Assembly: GCF_000337815.1 (NCBI RefSeq)
Contig: NZ_AOLN01000011.1
Coordinates: 496,001-560,000 of the forward strand
Direction of reading: 5' to 3'
DNA: 64,000 nucleotides
Source: Haloferax mucosum ATCC BAA-1512
Lineage (GTDB): Archaea > Halobacteriota > Halobacteria > Halobacteriales > Haloferacaceae
Numbering within the stretch: position 1 is the stretch's first letter; each line of letters starts with the position of its first letter. The position numbers and the translations under genes were made by a program. Positions 1 to 10,814 of the stretch are shown in pieces. The notes under the pieces are model-generated. The model ran no database searches, had not been told where the DNA came from, and worked only from the letters and a program-made list of their open reading frames with translations.

Positions 1-384
1 GACGAGACGCGCCAGCACACAGAAGATATCACGGCGCAAATCGAGGGTATCCAGTCGCGGACCGACGAGGCGGTCACCGCCGCAACCGAGTCGAACGACC
101 GCATCGAACACGCCGACGAGAGTATCACGGAGATGTTGGAAGCGTTCGAAGAGATCGCCTCGTCAATCGACACGGCCGCCGACGGCGTCGCCGAGGTGTC
201 GCGTGCGACCGACGAGCAAGCCGAGGCGGTCGAAGAGTTGACGGCGACCATCGAGGACGTGCGGGACCGGACGGTCGATACCGAGGACGCGGCCGATAGC
301 ATCGTGTCTGCCACCGACGAGAGCACGCAGGCGCTTTCCACGCTCGCCACGGAAGTCGAAGAGCTGACCGGAAACGACATCTGA
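1..384 (+). CDS. C-terminal part of a methyl-accepting chemotaxis transducer (5' end outside window)
   Basis: An open frame enters from base 1 and stops at 384, giving about 127 residues. The sequence is Ala/Glu/Asp/Thr-rich with a heptad pattern (for example ATDEQAEAVEELTATIEDV), as in the C-terminal methylation helices and tail of haloarchaeal Htr transducers. These pass signals to CheA/CheW at the flagellar motor. The sensory domain, any membrane segments and the signalling hairpin tip are outside the window, so the ligand and membrane topology cannot be judged. Confidence 0.85.
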   Translation, partial: DETRQHTEDITAQIEGIQSRTDEAVTAATESNDRIEHADESITEMLEAFEEIASSIDTAADGVAEVSRATDEQAEAVEELTATIEDVRDRTVDTEDAADSIVSATDESTQALSTLATEVEELTGNDI

Positions 385-506
385 GGCGGCCAAGAGCGCG
401 TTCTCTATTCGGTCGAGATGGGGTTTTTGCGAGCAGATGCGTCAGCGTCCTCCGCGGCATCGACAGATGCGGCACCTGTAAGGGACGCCCGTCCGAACCA
501 CGGGCC

Positions 507-782
507 ATGAGCGACGACGACACCACGCAACTCTGGTTGGTGGAACGTTCCTACGACGACCGGGACCTCATCATACTCACGTACGCGACGACTGACGGCG
601 CGTACGAACTTCGCAAGGAGTTGGCCGCGGCCGTCATGCACCAGCGACGGATGGTCACGACCGCCGCCATCGACGCACCGGCGTCGGACCTCGAACCGGT
701 CACGGACGACGACCTGCGCGAGCGATACGCCGCCGAAGCGACGAAGATGGCCGACTCGCACGACCCAGACGACGAAGTGTAA
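507..782 (+). CDS. Conserved haloarchaeal hypothetical protein, 91 aa
   Basis: The ATG at 507 opens a 91-residue soluble acidic protein. It has a beta-rich N-terminal half (TQLWLVERSYDDRDLIILTY) and a helical C-terminal half ending in a charged tail. Composition and third-position GC match real genes around it. No catalytic motif, signal peptide or membrane segment is visible. It stands alone between the transducer and the ABC operon. I do not recognise the function. Confidence 0.7.
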   Translation: MSDDDTTQLWLVERSYDDRDLIILTYATTDGAYELRKELAAAVMHQRRMVTTAAIDAPASDLEPVTDDDLRERYAAEATKMADSHDPDDEV

Positions 783-923
783 GCGTCGAACTGCGCGGTT
801 CCTTCGAGGGTTGATTCCCGACCGACCCGGCGAGAAACCGGCAGACGTAACGGGTTCGAAGATGAGTCTCGCCTCGTCAATTTCGGGGGTGATGTTATCG
901 CCGCTGATTTCTGCACCTAAAAC

Positions 924-929
924 ACTTTA
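924..929 (+). promoter_or_regulatory. TATA box of the ABC transporter operon
   Basis: The sequence ACTTTA is centred about 27 bases before the ATG at 954, the usual spacing for a haloarchaeal leaderless transcript. It supports the start chosen for the ATPase gene. Confidence 0.5.
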
Positions 930-953
930 AGCCAGTACGACGCAGGCCCGCCC

Positions 954-1931
954 ATGGCCGCCATCGAACTGAACGGGGTGACGAAACGGTTCGAGGACGA
1001 CGATGGAGTGTTCGAGACACTCCAGTTGTCTTCGACCCCCAGCGTCACCGCCGTCAACGACCTCTCGTTTTCCGTCGCGGAGGGAGAGGTATTCGGGTTC
1101 CTCGGCCCTAACGGAGCCGGTAAATCGACGACGATAAACATGCTTCTCGACTTCGTGCGTCCGACAGAAGGCACGATTCGCGTGCTCGGACACGACGCGC
1201 AAGCCGAGAGTGTGGCCGTTCGCCGACGTACCGGTGTCCTCCCAGAAGGGTACGACGTGTACGACCGGCTCACAGGCCGCGAACACGTCGAGTTCGCCAT
1301 CCAGTCGAAGGAAGCCGACGACGACCCCGACGAACTGCTCTCCCGGGTCGGTCTCGACCCCGAAGACGCCGGTCGCCGTGCGGGCGGCTACTCGAAAGGG
1401 ATGACACAACGGCTCGCACTCGCCATGGCGCTCGCCGGAAGCCCCGATCTGCTCATCCTCGACGAACCGTCGTCGGGACTCGACCCGGCCGGTGCGCGAG
1501 AGATGCGCGAAATCGTCCGTGCGGAGGCCGAACGCGGTGCGACGGTGTTCTTCTCCAGCCACGTACTCGGACAGGTCGAAGCGGTCTGTGACCGCGTCGG
1601 TATCATGCGCAACGGCGAACTCATCGCCGAAGACAGCATCAGAGGACTCCGGAGTCGAATCGGGACCGACTCCGTCCTCCGTCTCGACGTGGACGGCAAC
1701 GCGGACCTCGCCGCCGTTCGGAACGTCGAGGGTGTCTCTTCGGTCGATGCCGACGGCGAGCGACTCGCCGTCTCGTGTACCGACGACGCAAAGACCAGCG
1801 TCATTGAGGCTATCGAAGCCAGTGGCGCGACCGTGGCCGACTTCGAGACTGACACGGCGTCGCTGGAAGACATCTTCATCGCGTACACCGAAGGCGGTAA
1901 GACCACCGAGGAAACGGAGGTGTCCGCATGA
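954..1931 (+). CDS. ABC-2 type transporter, ATP-binding protein
   Basis: This 325-residue cytoplasmic ATPase should power an exporter formed with the next gene. Visible motifs are Walker A GPNGAGKST (residues 51-59), the signature region YSKGMTQRLALAMAL (about 146), Walker B LLILDEPSSGLDP (about 164-176) and a C-terminal extension typical of NatA/CcmA-like export ATPases. Odd: about 18 acidic residues lie between the first strand (LNGVTKRFE) and VTAVNDLSFSV, where most relatives have only a short turn. The stop overlaps the permease start by four bases (ATGA). The substrate cannot be told from sequence. Confidence 0.93.
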   Translation: MAAIELNGVTKRFEDDDGVFETLQLSSTPSVTAVNDLSFSVAEGEVFGFLGPNGAGKSTTINMLLDFVRPTEGTIRVLGHDAQAESVAVRRRTGVLPEGYDVYDRLTGREHVEFAIQSKEADDDPDELLSRVGLDPEDAGRRAGGYSKGMTQRLALAMALAGSPDLLILDEPSSGLDPAGAREMREIVRAEAERGATVFFSSHVLGQVEAVCDRVGIMRNGELIAEDSIRGLRSRIGTDSVLRLDVDGNADLAAVRNVEGVSSVDADGERLAVSCTDDAKTSVIEAIEASGATVADFETDTASLEDIFIAYTEGGKTTEETEVSA

Positions 1932-2851
1932 CGGTCGAATCGGTCGCTCGCAAGGACTTCCGTGACGCCCTTCGCTCTCGGTGGCTCATCGGTCTGACGC
2001 TGTTTTTCGCCCTGCTCATCGGCGGTTCGACGGCGTTGTTCTACGGCGTCCTGTTGAAAGGCGCTGGAGCGAACTCCGAGACGCTGTTCGGTCTCACTAC
2101 CGCACCGGGTGGGCTGTTCAGCTTCTCGTACGCGGGTATGCTCGGGTTCGTCCTCGCGCTTATCGCACTCGTGACGGCCCACGGTTCGCTCATCGACGAG
2201 CGCGAGTCCGGCACTATCAAGCTCCTGCTCTCGCTTCCGAACTCCCGGCGCGACGTCGTGTTCGGAAAGCTCGTCGGCCGGACGCTCGTCGTCCTCGTCT
2301 CGATGCTCGTCGGGTTCGTCATCGCCATGTTTGCGATGTTGTTCCTTGGCGGGCAGGTCATGTTCGCCTCGTACGCCGGGCAGGTCGCCCTCTCGGGGCT
2401 TCTCGCCACCTCCTTCGTCTCTATCGGTATCTGGCTCTCTGCGACCTCGACGTCGCAACGACAGGCGTTGTTCGGAACCTTCGGGCTGTACTTCATCTTT
2501 GCCGTCCTCTGGTCTACGGTGGCGACTGGCGTCCCGCGGGTCGTCAACTGGGCCATGGACCAGCTCGGTCTCGGTACACTGAGCATGACGCAAGTCATCG
2601 AGATGCGCCTGTTCATCAAGTACCTGAATCCGCTTCGGGCCTACGAGACGCTGGTCGCAGAGCTGTACGGTCCGGCCGTGGCGGCTCGCCTGTTCAAGGC
2701 CAGTCTCGGCGAGCGGCTGACTATCAAAGGAGTGTTCGAGGAGTCGCTTCCGTTCTACTTCAACGGCTGGTTCATTCTCGCAATCCTGCTCGCGTGGATC
2801 GTCGTCCCACCGATTCTCGGCTATCTGTCGTTCCGCAAAGCAGACCTCTGA
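1928..2851 (+). CDS. ABC-2 type transporter, permease protein
   Basis: This 307-residue integral membrane protein has about six hydrophobic segments. The first follows a short cytoplasmic lead (RKDFRDALRSRWLIGLTLFF) and the last is near residues 280-300. The cytoplasmic loop GTIKLLLSLPNSRRDVVFGK is characteristic of the ABC-2/NatB permease family, which contacts the ATPase there. It overlaps the ATPase gene by four bases, so the two are translationally coupled and form one exporter. The substrate is unknown. Confidence 0.92.
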   Translation: MTVESVARKDFRDALRSRWLIGLTLFFALLIGGSTALFYGVLLKGAGANSETLFGLTTAPGGLFSFSYAGMLGFVLALIALVTAHGSLIDERESGTIKLLLSLPNSRRDVVFGKLVGRTLVVLVSMLVGFVIAMFAMLFLGGQVMFASYAGQVALSGLLATSFVSIGIWLSATSTSQRQALFGTFGLYFIFAVLWSTVATGVPRVVNWAMDQLGLGTLSMTQVIEMRLFIKYLNPLRAYETLVAELYGPAVAARLFKASLGERLTIKGVFEESLPFYFNGWFILAILLAWIVVPPILGYLSFRKADL

Positions 2852-2911
2852 GGCGGCTTTCGCCAACCTTCGACGCAATGCTTTCTTGTCGTACTTCGTC
2901 GTGAGTCGTCG

Positions 2912-5152
<2,241 letters not shown>

Positions 5153-5285
5153 TTACAACCGAAATAACAATCAAAAATACATATTTCTATGCTACTGTTC
5201 TGCCGCGAACGCGTGCGTGGGACGACAATTGGCATCCTTTGCGGAGACCCGCGACCCTTATCACGCGAGAGCGTGAGGTCGAACC

Positions 5286-6473
5286 ATGGCAGAGGACTTC
5301 CTCCTCTTGAACCCCGGTCCGGTACCGGTCACCGACGAAGTGCTCGACTCGATGTCCGAGCCGATGGTGTCTCACCGGTCGGCCGACTTCGAAGCGGTGT
5401 ACGAGCGTGCACAGGACGCTCTGGATTACATTTTCACCAATTCGACGCGCTCCGGAGCGTCTACCGCCGAGGAGGGAACGTCTCTTGTCTTCAACGGAAC
5501 CGCGACGATGGGTATGGAGGCCGCCGTCGCCAACCTCGTCGGCAACGGCGGCAACGTCGTGTCGCTTGTCAACGGCAAGTTCGGCCGCCGATTCGCCCGC
5601 ATCGCGGACCGCTACGCCGACGTGACCCGCGTCGAAGTCGAGTGGGGCGAGTCTATCCCGCTCGACGCCGTCGAAGCGGCCATCACCGACGACACCGACG
5701 TGGTCACGATGGTCCACAACGAGACCTCGACGGGACTTTTGAATCCCGCCGAGGCGGTCGGCGAGGTCGCCGCGGCACACGACGCGACGTTCGTCGTTGA
5801 CGGCGTCACGTCCATCGGCGGCGACGAGTTCAAAATCGACGACTGGAACGTCGATATCGCCATCACTGACTCCCAGAAAGCGCTCGCCGCGCCGCCGGGC
5901 GTCAGCGCGATGTACGTCACAGAGCGCGTGAAAGACCGAATCGACGGTGAGACCGCGCCGTTCTACGAGGACCTCGATTGGCACCTCCGGAAGGCCGAAC
6001 AGCACCAGACGCCCTTTACGAGTGCTGTCCCGCTCTTCCGAGCGCTCGCCGTCGCGGTCGAAGACATCGTCGAAGAGACGATGTCTGCCCGAATCGAGCG
6101 TCACCGCCGACAGTCTGCCGCCTTCCGCGCCGGATTCGAGGCGATGGGTCTCGAACTCTTTGCGAACGCCGACGGCGAGACCGAACTGTCGAACACGCTT
6201 ACCGCCGTCTCGCTCCCCGAAGCGGTCTACGGAGACGACTCGGACGCGTTCTTCGACGGCGTGACCGCTCGAAACGTCAGCATCTCCGGCGGGCAGGCAC
6301 ACCTCGGCGGGCAAATCTTCCGCGTCTCCAACATGGGCGGTCTCGCCCCCGAACACATCGTTCGCGGGATTAGAACCGTCGGCGAGGCCATGGCAGACGC
6401 CGGTGTCGATGTGGATGTCGAAGCCGGTATCGAAGCCGCGGAAGCCGAACTCGCCGAAGAACAGACACGGTAA
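5286..6473 (+). CDS. Class V aminotransferase (serine-pyruvate / alanine-glyoxylate type)
   Basis: This is a 395-residue PLP enzyme of fold type I. Its N-terminus LLLNPGPVPVTDEVL is typical of the alanine-glyoxylate/serine-pyruvate subgroup. The PLP aspartate lies in VVDGVTSIGG and the Schiff-base lysine is K198 in ITDSQKALAAPPG. The likely reaction is transamination between alanine or serine and glyoxylate or a related oxoacid; exact substrates are not readable. A CTTATC element 25-30 bases upstream of the ATG at 5286 fits a leaderless promoter. The gene is monocistronic. Confidence 0.9.
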   Translation: MAEDFLLLNPGPVPVTDEVLDSMSEPMVSHRSADFEAVYERAQDALDYIFTNSTRSGASTAEEGTSLVFNGTATMGMEAAVANLVGNGGNVVSLVNGKFGRRFARIADRYADVTRVEVEWGESIPLDAVEAAITDDTDVVTMVHNETSTGLLNPAEAVGEVAAAHDATFVVDGVTSIGGDEFKIDDWNVDIAITDSQKALAAPPGVSAMYVTERVKDRIDGETAPFYEDLDWHLRKAEQHQTPFTSAVPLFRALAVAVEDIVEETMSARIERHRRQSAAFRAGFEAMGLELFANADGETELSNTLTAVSLPEAVYGDDSDAFFDGVTARNVSISGGQAHLGGQIFRVSNMGGLAPEHIVRGIRTVGEAMADAGVDVDVEAGIEAAEAELAEEQTR

Positions 6474-6647
6474 GTACGCTGTCGGCGACGGAAAGCGACT
6501 TTCGCATATTCTTTCGGATGCGACGTTCCGTACTGCGGAGTCTGTACCCTGTGCGGTGTCTCTATCGAGCGGCAATCAGCCGATGTCCGCACTGCTGAGT
6601 GGAAATCAGACGACAGTTTCTTACTGTTCAACTATTATCTGCTGTCA

Positions 6648-7178
6648 ATGCTTCCCGCGTTGAGACGAGACGGTCGAGGCGTATCCCAGGTGATTGGTAC
6701 TGTTGTGTTGGTGTCGGTCGTCGTCATTCTCGCTGCGACGGCATCGACGTTCGTATTCGGTGAGGCTTCGTCCGAGCCATCGCCAGCACCGATGATAGAA
6801 GTCTCGCACACGGTCGTTGACGACGGAGAAATAGTCGCTGTCACGCTCGAAGCAGGCGATGCCGTGAGGACCGACCATCTGTACGTTATGGGTTCAAAAA
6901 AACTGGATATCGGTGGGTCTCCCACGAGTAGTACGCCCGCGAACGACGCGTACGCCAGTCAGAGGGAGACGTTCACCGAAGCCAGCGGAGACAACGACCC
7001 GCAGGTCGGCATCGGACCGACGTGGGAGGCTGGCGAGACTGTGTATCTCGACCCTTCGGGAAGTACGGCGGCAGGAACGACAATCGGTATCTACTGGAAC
7101 ACCCAGCCGGTTCAAGGGGTCAACCCCGGCTCAGTCACTGGTGAAGACTCCTACAAACTGTTCGAGTTCACCGTCTGA
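6648..7178 (+). CDS. Type IV pilin-like protein (archaeal pilin N-terminal domain)
   Basis: This 176-residue secreted protein starts with a basic leader MLPALRRDGRG, then VSQVIGTVVLVSVVVILAA. That is the class III signal motif of haloarchaeal pilins, with predicted PibD cleavage after Gly11. The usual VSPVIG is VSQVIG here. The hydrophobic stretch would form the core of a pilus or anchor a pseudopilin. The remainder is a beta-rich, Ser/Thr/Gly-rich extracellular domain. It is monocistronic with an AT-rich upstream. Its likely processing enzyme is encoded at 15574. Confidence 0.88.
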   Translation: MLPALRRDGRGVSQVIGTVVLVSVVVILAATASTFVFGEASSEPSPAPMIEVSHTVVDDGEIVAVTLEAGDAVRTDHLYVMGSKKLDIGGSPTSSTPANDAYASQRETFTEASGDNDPQVGIGPTWEAGETVYLDPSGSTAAGTTIGIYWNTQPVQGVNPGSVTGEDSYKLFEFTV

Positions 7179-7213
7179 GCCTGTAGGGGACCGAATCGAC
7201 CGAGTACCGACGG

Positions 7214-8566
7214 TTACCGTCGGTTGACGACCATCTCGACGGTACCCTCAGGGCGGAGGGTAATCGAGGGGTCGAATTCGAGTTCGTGGGTCGGGTCGAC
7301 GGTCCACGACTGCGCGATGGTGGCGAGCGCGAGGCGCGCTTCGAGGAGCGCGAACCGGTCACCGATACAACGGCGCGGGCCGCCGCCGAACGGGAAGTAC
7401 GCGAACTTCGGCAGGTCGCGTTTGAACTCTTTCGTCCACCGACTCGGGCGGAAGTCGAGTGGGTCGTCGTAGAACCGGGGGTCGCGGTGGATGACCCACT
7501 GCTGGGCCGAGACCGTCTGTCCGGGTTCGATATCGTAGCCGCCGACGGTGTCGGGTTCGGCGGCCTCGCGGACGAGTTCCCAGACGGGCGGGTAGATACG
7601 CATCCCCTCGGTGACGACCTGTTCGGTGTAGGTCATGTCGTCGAGCTCCGTGAACGACGGGCTGTCGCCGTCGAGGACGCTGTCGAGTTCGTCGCGGAGG
7701 GTGTCGGCCTGCTCGGGGTTGTTCCCGAGGAGGTGAAGCGTGTAGGTGAGCGCGAGCGCCGTCGTCTCGTGCCCGGCGAGCAGGATGGTGACCAGTTCGT
7801 CACGAATCTGCTCGTCCGGAAGCGGGTTGCCGTCGTCGTCGCGGAAGGTCAACAGGAGCGAGACGATGTCGTTCGACTCGGGGTCGAGTTCGCCCGCTCT
7901 GTGGTCTTCGACGATGCCGCCGACGACGTCGGTGAGGTCTTCGAGCGCCTGTTTGTACCGACGGTTGCGCGGGGTCGGAACCCACTGCGGTACGTCAACG
8001 GGGCGGCGAAGCGAGGTGGACGAGTAGTCCATGACGGTTTCGAGCGCATCGCCGACGGCTGACTCTTCGTCGCGGATGTCCACGTCGAAGAGGGTCTTGG
8101 CGGCGATTTCGACCGTCAGGCTCATCATGTCCTCGTGGATGTCACGCGTTTCTCCGTCTTCCCACGACGCGAGCATCCGTTCTGTGTACTCGACCATCAC
8201 GTCACTGTACCGTTCGAGCATCTGCGGGAGGAACGACGGTTGCATCAGGTGGCGCTGTTGCCGCCAGAACTCGCCTTCGCTCGTGAGCAGGCCGTCTCCG
8301 AGCACCGTCCCGAGCGAATCCTGAAAGAGTTCGCCCTTGATGTACCGCTGGTTCTCCTGTACGAGGACGTGTTCGACGAGTTCGGGGTCGCTCAGCTGAT
8401 AGAACGACATCCCACCGATGTCGTACTCGGCGACTGGGCCGTACTCGCGTGCGACCTCGGTGATAAACGAAAGCGGGTCGTCCGCGTACTGGAGCGTGTT
8501 GTGTACCACCGGCACGCCCGAAGGGCCCGGCGGTTGTTCACGGTGTTGTTGCGGTGCTTCTGACAT
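7214..8566 (-). CDS. Cytochrome P450 (haloarchaeal, CYP174-like by general resemblance)
   Basis: This 450-residue soluble haem monooxygenase has the I-helix oxygen-activation motif AGHETTALALTYTL, the K-helix ExxR (EGMR), and the haem loop FPFGGGPRRCIGDRF with proximal Cys about 400. Start: an upstream in-frame ATG at 8614 lies only a few bases from the TATA box at 8621-8630, before the expected transcript start, so the ATG at 8566 is preferred. The HTH_10 regulator gene ends 66 bases upstream on the same strand and may control it. No redox partner is adjacent; the ferredoxin at 14988 is a possible donor. The substrate is unknown. Confidence 0.95.
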   Translation of the reverse strand: MSEAPQQHREQPPGPSGVPVVHNTLQYADDPLSFITEVAREYGPVAEYDIGGMSFYQLSDPELVEHVLVQENQRYIKGELFQDSLGTVLGDGLLTSEGEFWRQQRHLMQPSFLPQMLERYSDVMVEYTERMLASWEDGETRDIHEDMMSLTVEIAAKTLFDVDIRDEESAVGDALETVMDYSSTSLRRPVDVPQWVPTPRNRRYKQALEDLTDVVGGIVEDHRAGELDPESNDIVSLLLTFRDDDGNPLPDEQIRDELVTILLAGHETTALALTYTLHLLGNNPEQADTLRDELDSVLDGDSPSFTELDDMTYTEQVVTEGMRIYPPVWELVREAAEPDTVGGYDIEPGQTVSAQQWVIHRDPRFYDDPLDFRPSRWTKEFKRDLPKFAYFPFGGGPRRCIGDRFALLEARLALATIAQSWTVDPTHELEFDPSITLRPEGTVEMVVNRR

Positions 8567-8620
8567 ACATAGAGGTACGGGGTAGTCCCCGATGGCCTTA
8601 CTGCCGATGCCCATCGGCCC

Positions 8621-8630
8621 TTTATATAGT
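8621..8630 (-). promoter_or_regulatory. TATA box for the cytochrome P450 gene
   Basis: On the minus strand this reads ACTATATAAA, placed directly after the stop codon of the regulator gene. The expected transcript start is about 8600, leaving a leader of about 35 bases before the ATG at 8566. So the P450 has its own promoter rather than depending only on read-through. Confidence 0.6.
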
Positions 8631-8632
8631 GG

Positions 8633-9286
8633 CTATCCAAGCCGGGTCAGGACTCTCGACTCGACCTTCCGGAGATGTTCGGAGACGGTGCTCTGTGAGC
8701 AGTCGAGTTCGGTTGCGAGTTCTTCGATAGAAATCTGCCGCGGGATGTCGTAATAGCCGCTTTCGACCGCTGTTTCGAGGACTTCGCGCTGGCGACTCGT
8801 GAGTTCCGAGCGGACGCCGTTCCGCACGGGTTCGTAGTCGGACAACCCTTCGACACAGAAGGCGTCGGTGAGCGAATCCGGTAGCGAGGAGACGGCACCT
8901 CTCAGTTGCGCGTGGTTCCCGAGGACGTTGACGACGACGCCGTCGCGGGTGAGTCGAATCGGCGTGTCGAGCAGTAGGTCGTGTTCGTCCACGAGTTCGA
9001 GCAACTGCCGGACCCCGTCGTCGGGGACAAGGTGGACGTGACACACCGCGCCGCCGTCGGACGAAATACCGACGTCGAAATCGACGATATCCGGGTGCTC
9101 AGCCAGCCGCGACTCGATGTTCGGTGGCACGTCTTCGAGAATACAAAGCTCGACCACCGTCCCGTCGGAGCGAAGCCGAAGGTCGCGCAACTCGCCGCGC
9201 GGCCACTGGCCATCGACGGTAAAGAGGTCGTAGGGGCTCCCGAACGGGTTTTCGTCGGCGTCGAAGTGAGCCCTGAGACACTTCAT
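8633..9286 (-). CDS. HTH_10 (bacterio-opsin activator type) transcription regulator
   Basis: This 217-residue DNA-binding regulator has an N-terminal beta-rich sensor-like half. The C-terminal HTH_10 domain spans about residues 162-217: LTSRQREVLETAVESGYYD, then ISIEELATELDCSQSTVSEH. The C-terminal tail TRLG is short. The ATG at 9286 is preferred over an upstream TTG because an AT-rich promoter-like stretch (9315-9350) lies just before it. It is divergent from metY and upstream of the P450, either of which it could regulate. Confidence 0.88.
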   Translation of the reverse strand: MKCLRAHFDADENPFGSPYDLFTVDGQWPRGELRDLRLRSDGTVVELCILEDVPPNIESRLAEHPDIVDFDVGISSDGGAVCHVHLVPDDGVRQLLELVDEHDLLLDTPIRLTRDGVVVNVLGNHAQLRGAVSSLPDSLTDAFCVEGLSDYEPVRNGVRSELTSRQREVLETAVESGYYDIPRQISIEELATELDCSQSTVSEHLRKVESRVLTRLG

Positions 9287-9461
9287 GCGTGTACTCGTCC
9301 CCGCGGGCGTATGCAATTTACTTTCCGAAGTAGACAATACGGCGATTAAACTCTCTTAATGTGGATGATTTTTGGACACATCCAATCAGAGTGTCAATAT
9401 GTTAGATACGCCTCCGAACCGGCTGGCTCCGGACACGGGCAACGATTGCCGTAACTGACGG

Positions 9462-9468
9462 TTATTCA
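9462..9468 (+). promoter_or_regulatory. TATA box of the metY-metX operon
   Basis: TTATTCA lies about 27-33 bases upstream of the ATG at 9495, consistent with a leaderless mRNA. Upstream, within the divergent intergenic region, GACAC (9375-9379) and GTGTC (9391-9395) form a short inverted repeat that could bind a regulator. Confidence 0.45.
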
Positions 9469-9494
9469 TCTGTACAGTATTATGCACCTCATAC

Positions 9495-10814
9495 ATGAAC
9501 CGAGGCTTCCGCACTCGCGGTCTCCACGCCGGTCAGGACCCCGACTCGGCGACAGGGGCCCGCGCCCCGCCACTCTACCAGACCACGTCGTACGTCTTCG
9601 AGGACGCCGACCACGCCGCGGACCTCTACGCGCTTGAGGCCGACGGCGACGTGTACTCGCGCATCTCGAACCCGACGACTCGTATTCTTGAACGCCGACT
9701 CGCCGCCCTCGAATCGGGTGTCGATGCGGTCGCCACCGCCTCGGGGATGGCCGCAATCGACGCCATCACGACCGTTCTCTGCTCCGTCGGCGACAACGTC
9801 GTTCTCTCCGAGGACATGTACGGCGGCACCGCCTCGTACTTCTCGAAGACCACGCCGCGTCGGGGTATCGAAGCCCGAACCGTCGAGACTCTCGACATCG
9901 ACGCGTACGAGGAGGCCATCGACGAGGATACGGCCTTCGTCCACGTCGAGACGGTGGCGAACCCATCGCTCAAAACCCCCGATTTCGAAGCCATCGCCGA
10001 CGTCGCTCACGATAATCGCGCGCCGCTCGTCGTGGACAACACGTTCGCAACACCCGCGCTCTGCCGCCCCATCGAACACGGCGCGGACATCGTCTGGGAG
10101 TCCACGACGAAGTGGCTCCACGGCTCCGGAACGACCATCGGCGGCGTCGTCGTTGACGGCGGTACCTTCCCGTGGGACGCGGCCGACTACGACGAACTTT
10201 CCGGGGTGAACCCGGCGTTCGGCGTCGATTTCGTCGAGCGGTTCGGCGAGCGCGCCTTCGCCGAGACCGTCCGCCAGCGAGCGGTTCGAAGTACCGGCAG
10301 TTGCCAATCGCCCTTCGACGCGTGGCAGACGCTCCAAGGCGTCGAAACGCTCGCGCTCAGAATGAATGCTCACTGCGAGAACGCCCGTCGCGTCGCCGCG
10401 TTCCTCCGCGAGCGCGAGGGTGTCGCGTGGGTCACCTACCCCGGCTTCGAGACCCACGAGACCCACGACCTCGCGTCGCGGTATCTGGAAGGTGGGTACG
10501 CGGGGATGCTCACGTTCGGTCTCGACGGCGCGGACGACGAGGCCGCCTACGGGGCCGCAAAGACGGTCTGCGAGTCGGTGGAACTCGTGAGTTTCCTCGC
10601 CAATATCGGCGACGCGAAGACGGTCCTCATCCACCCGGCATCGACGACCCACGCCCAACTCTCACTTGACGAACAGCGCGCCGCGGGCGTCGAACCCGAC
10701 ATGCTTCGGCTTTCTGTCGGCATCGAAAATGCCGACGACATCATCGCCGACCTCGACCACGCCATCGAGCGCGCGCTGAGTCGGCAGTCGTCGAACCGGG
10801 GTACAGCGCCATGA
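9495..10814 (+). CDS. metY: O-acetylhomoserine sulfhydrylase / aminocarboxypropyltransferase (first paralog)
   Basis: A 439-residue Cys/Met-metabolism PLP enzyme that should make homocysteine from O-acetylhomoserine and sulfide. It shows the family opening [20 protein letters not shown], the active-site Tyr in VYSRISNPT, the PLP aspartate in VVDNTFATP and the lysine K206 in [10 protein letters not shown]. The C-terminus keeps the [10 protein letters not shown] loop. It overlaps metX by four bases (ATGA), so acceptor synthesis and sulfhydrylation are coupled. A second, closely similar copy lies at 12184. Acyl-donor specificity rests on the neighbouring MetX. Confidence 0.93.
   Translation: MNRGFRTRGLHAGQDPDSATGARAPPLYQTTSYVFEDADHAADLYALEADGDVYSRISNPTTRILERRLAALESGVDAVATASGMAAIDAITTVLCSVGDNVVLSEDMYGGTASYFSKTTPRRGIEARTVETLDIDAYEEAIDEDTAFVHVETVANPSLKTPDFEAIADVAHDNRAPLVVDNTFATPALCRPIEHGADIVWESTTKWLHGSGTTIGGVVVDGGTFPWDAADYDELSGVNPAFGVDFVERFGERAFAETVRQRAVRSTGSCQSPFDAWQTLQGVETLALRMNAHCENARRVAAFLREREGVAWVTYPGFETHETHDLASRYLEGGYAGMLTFGLDGADDEAAYGAAKTVCESVELVSFLANIGDAKTVLIHPASTTHAQLSLDEQRAAGVEPDMLRLSVGIENADDIIADLDHAIERALSRQSSNRGTAP

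Noticed and set aside
125-526. Long minus-strand frames opposite real genes throughout the window
   Set aside because: High-GC haloarchaeal genes give open antisense frames rich in Arg, Pro and Ser; they lack acidic composition and motifs.
5160-5200. Minus-strand hydrophobic segment [19 protein letters not shown]
   Set aside because: No ATG or GTG start gives more than about a dozen residues and the frame has a stop just upstream; it lies in AT-rich promoter DNA.
8567-8614. ATG 8614 as P450 start
   Set aside because: It lies next to the TATA box and upstream of the expected transcript start.
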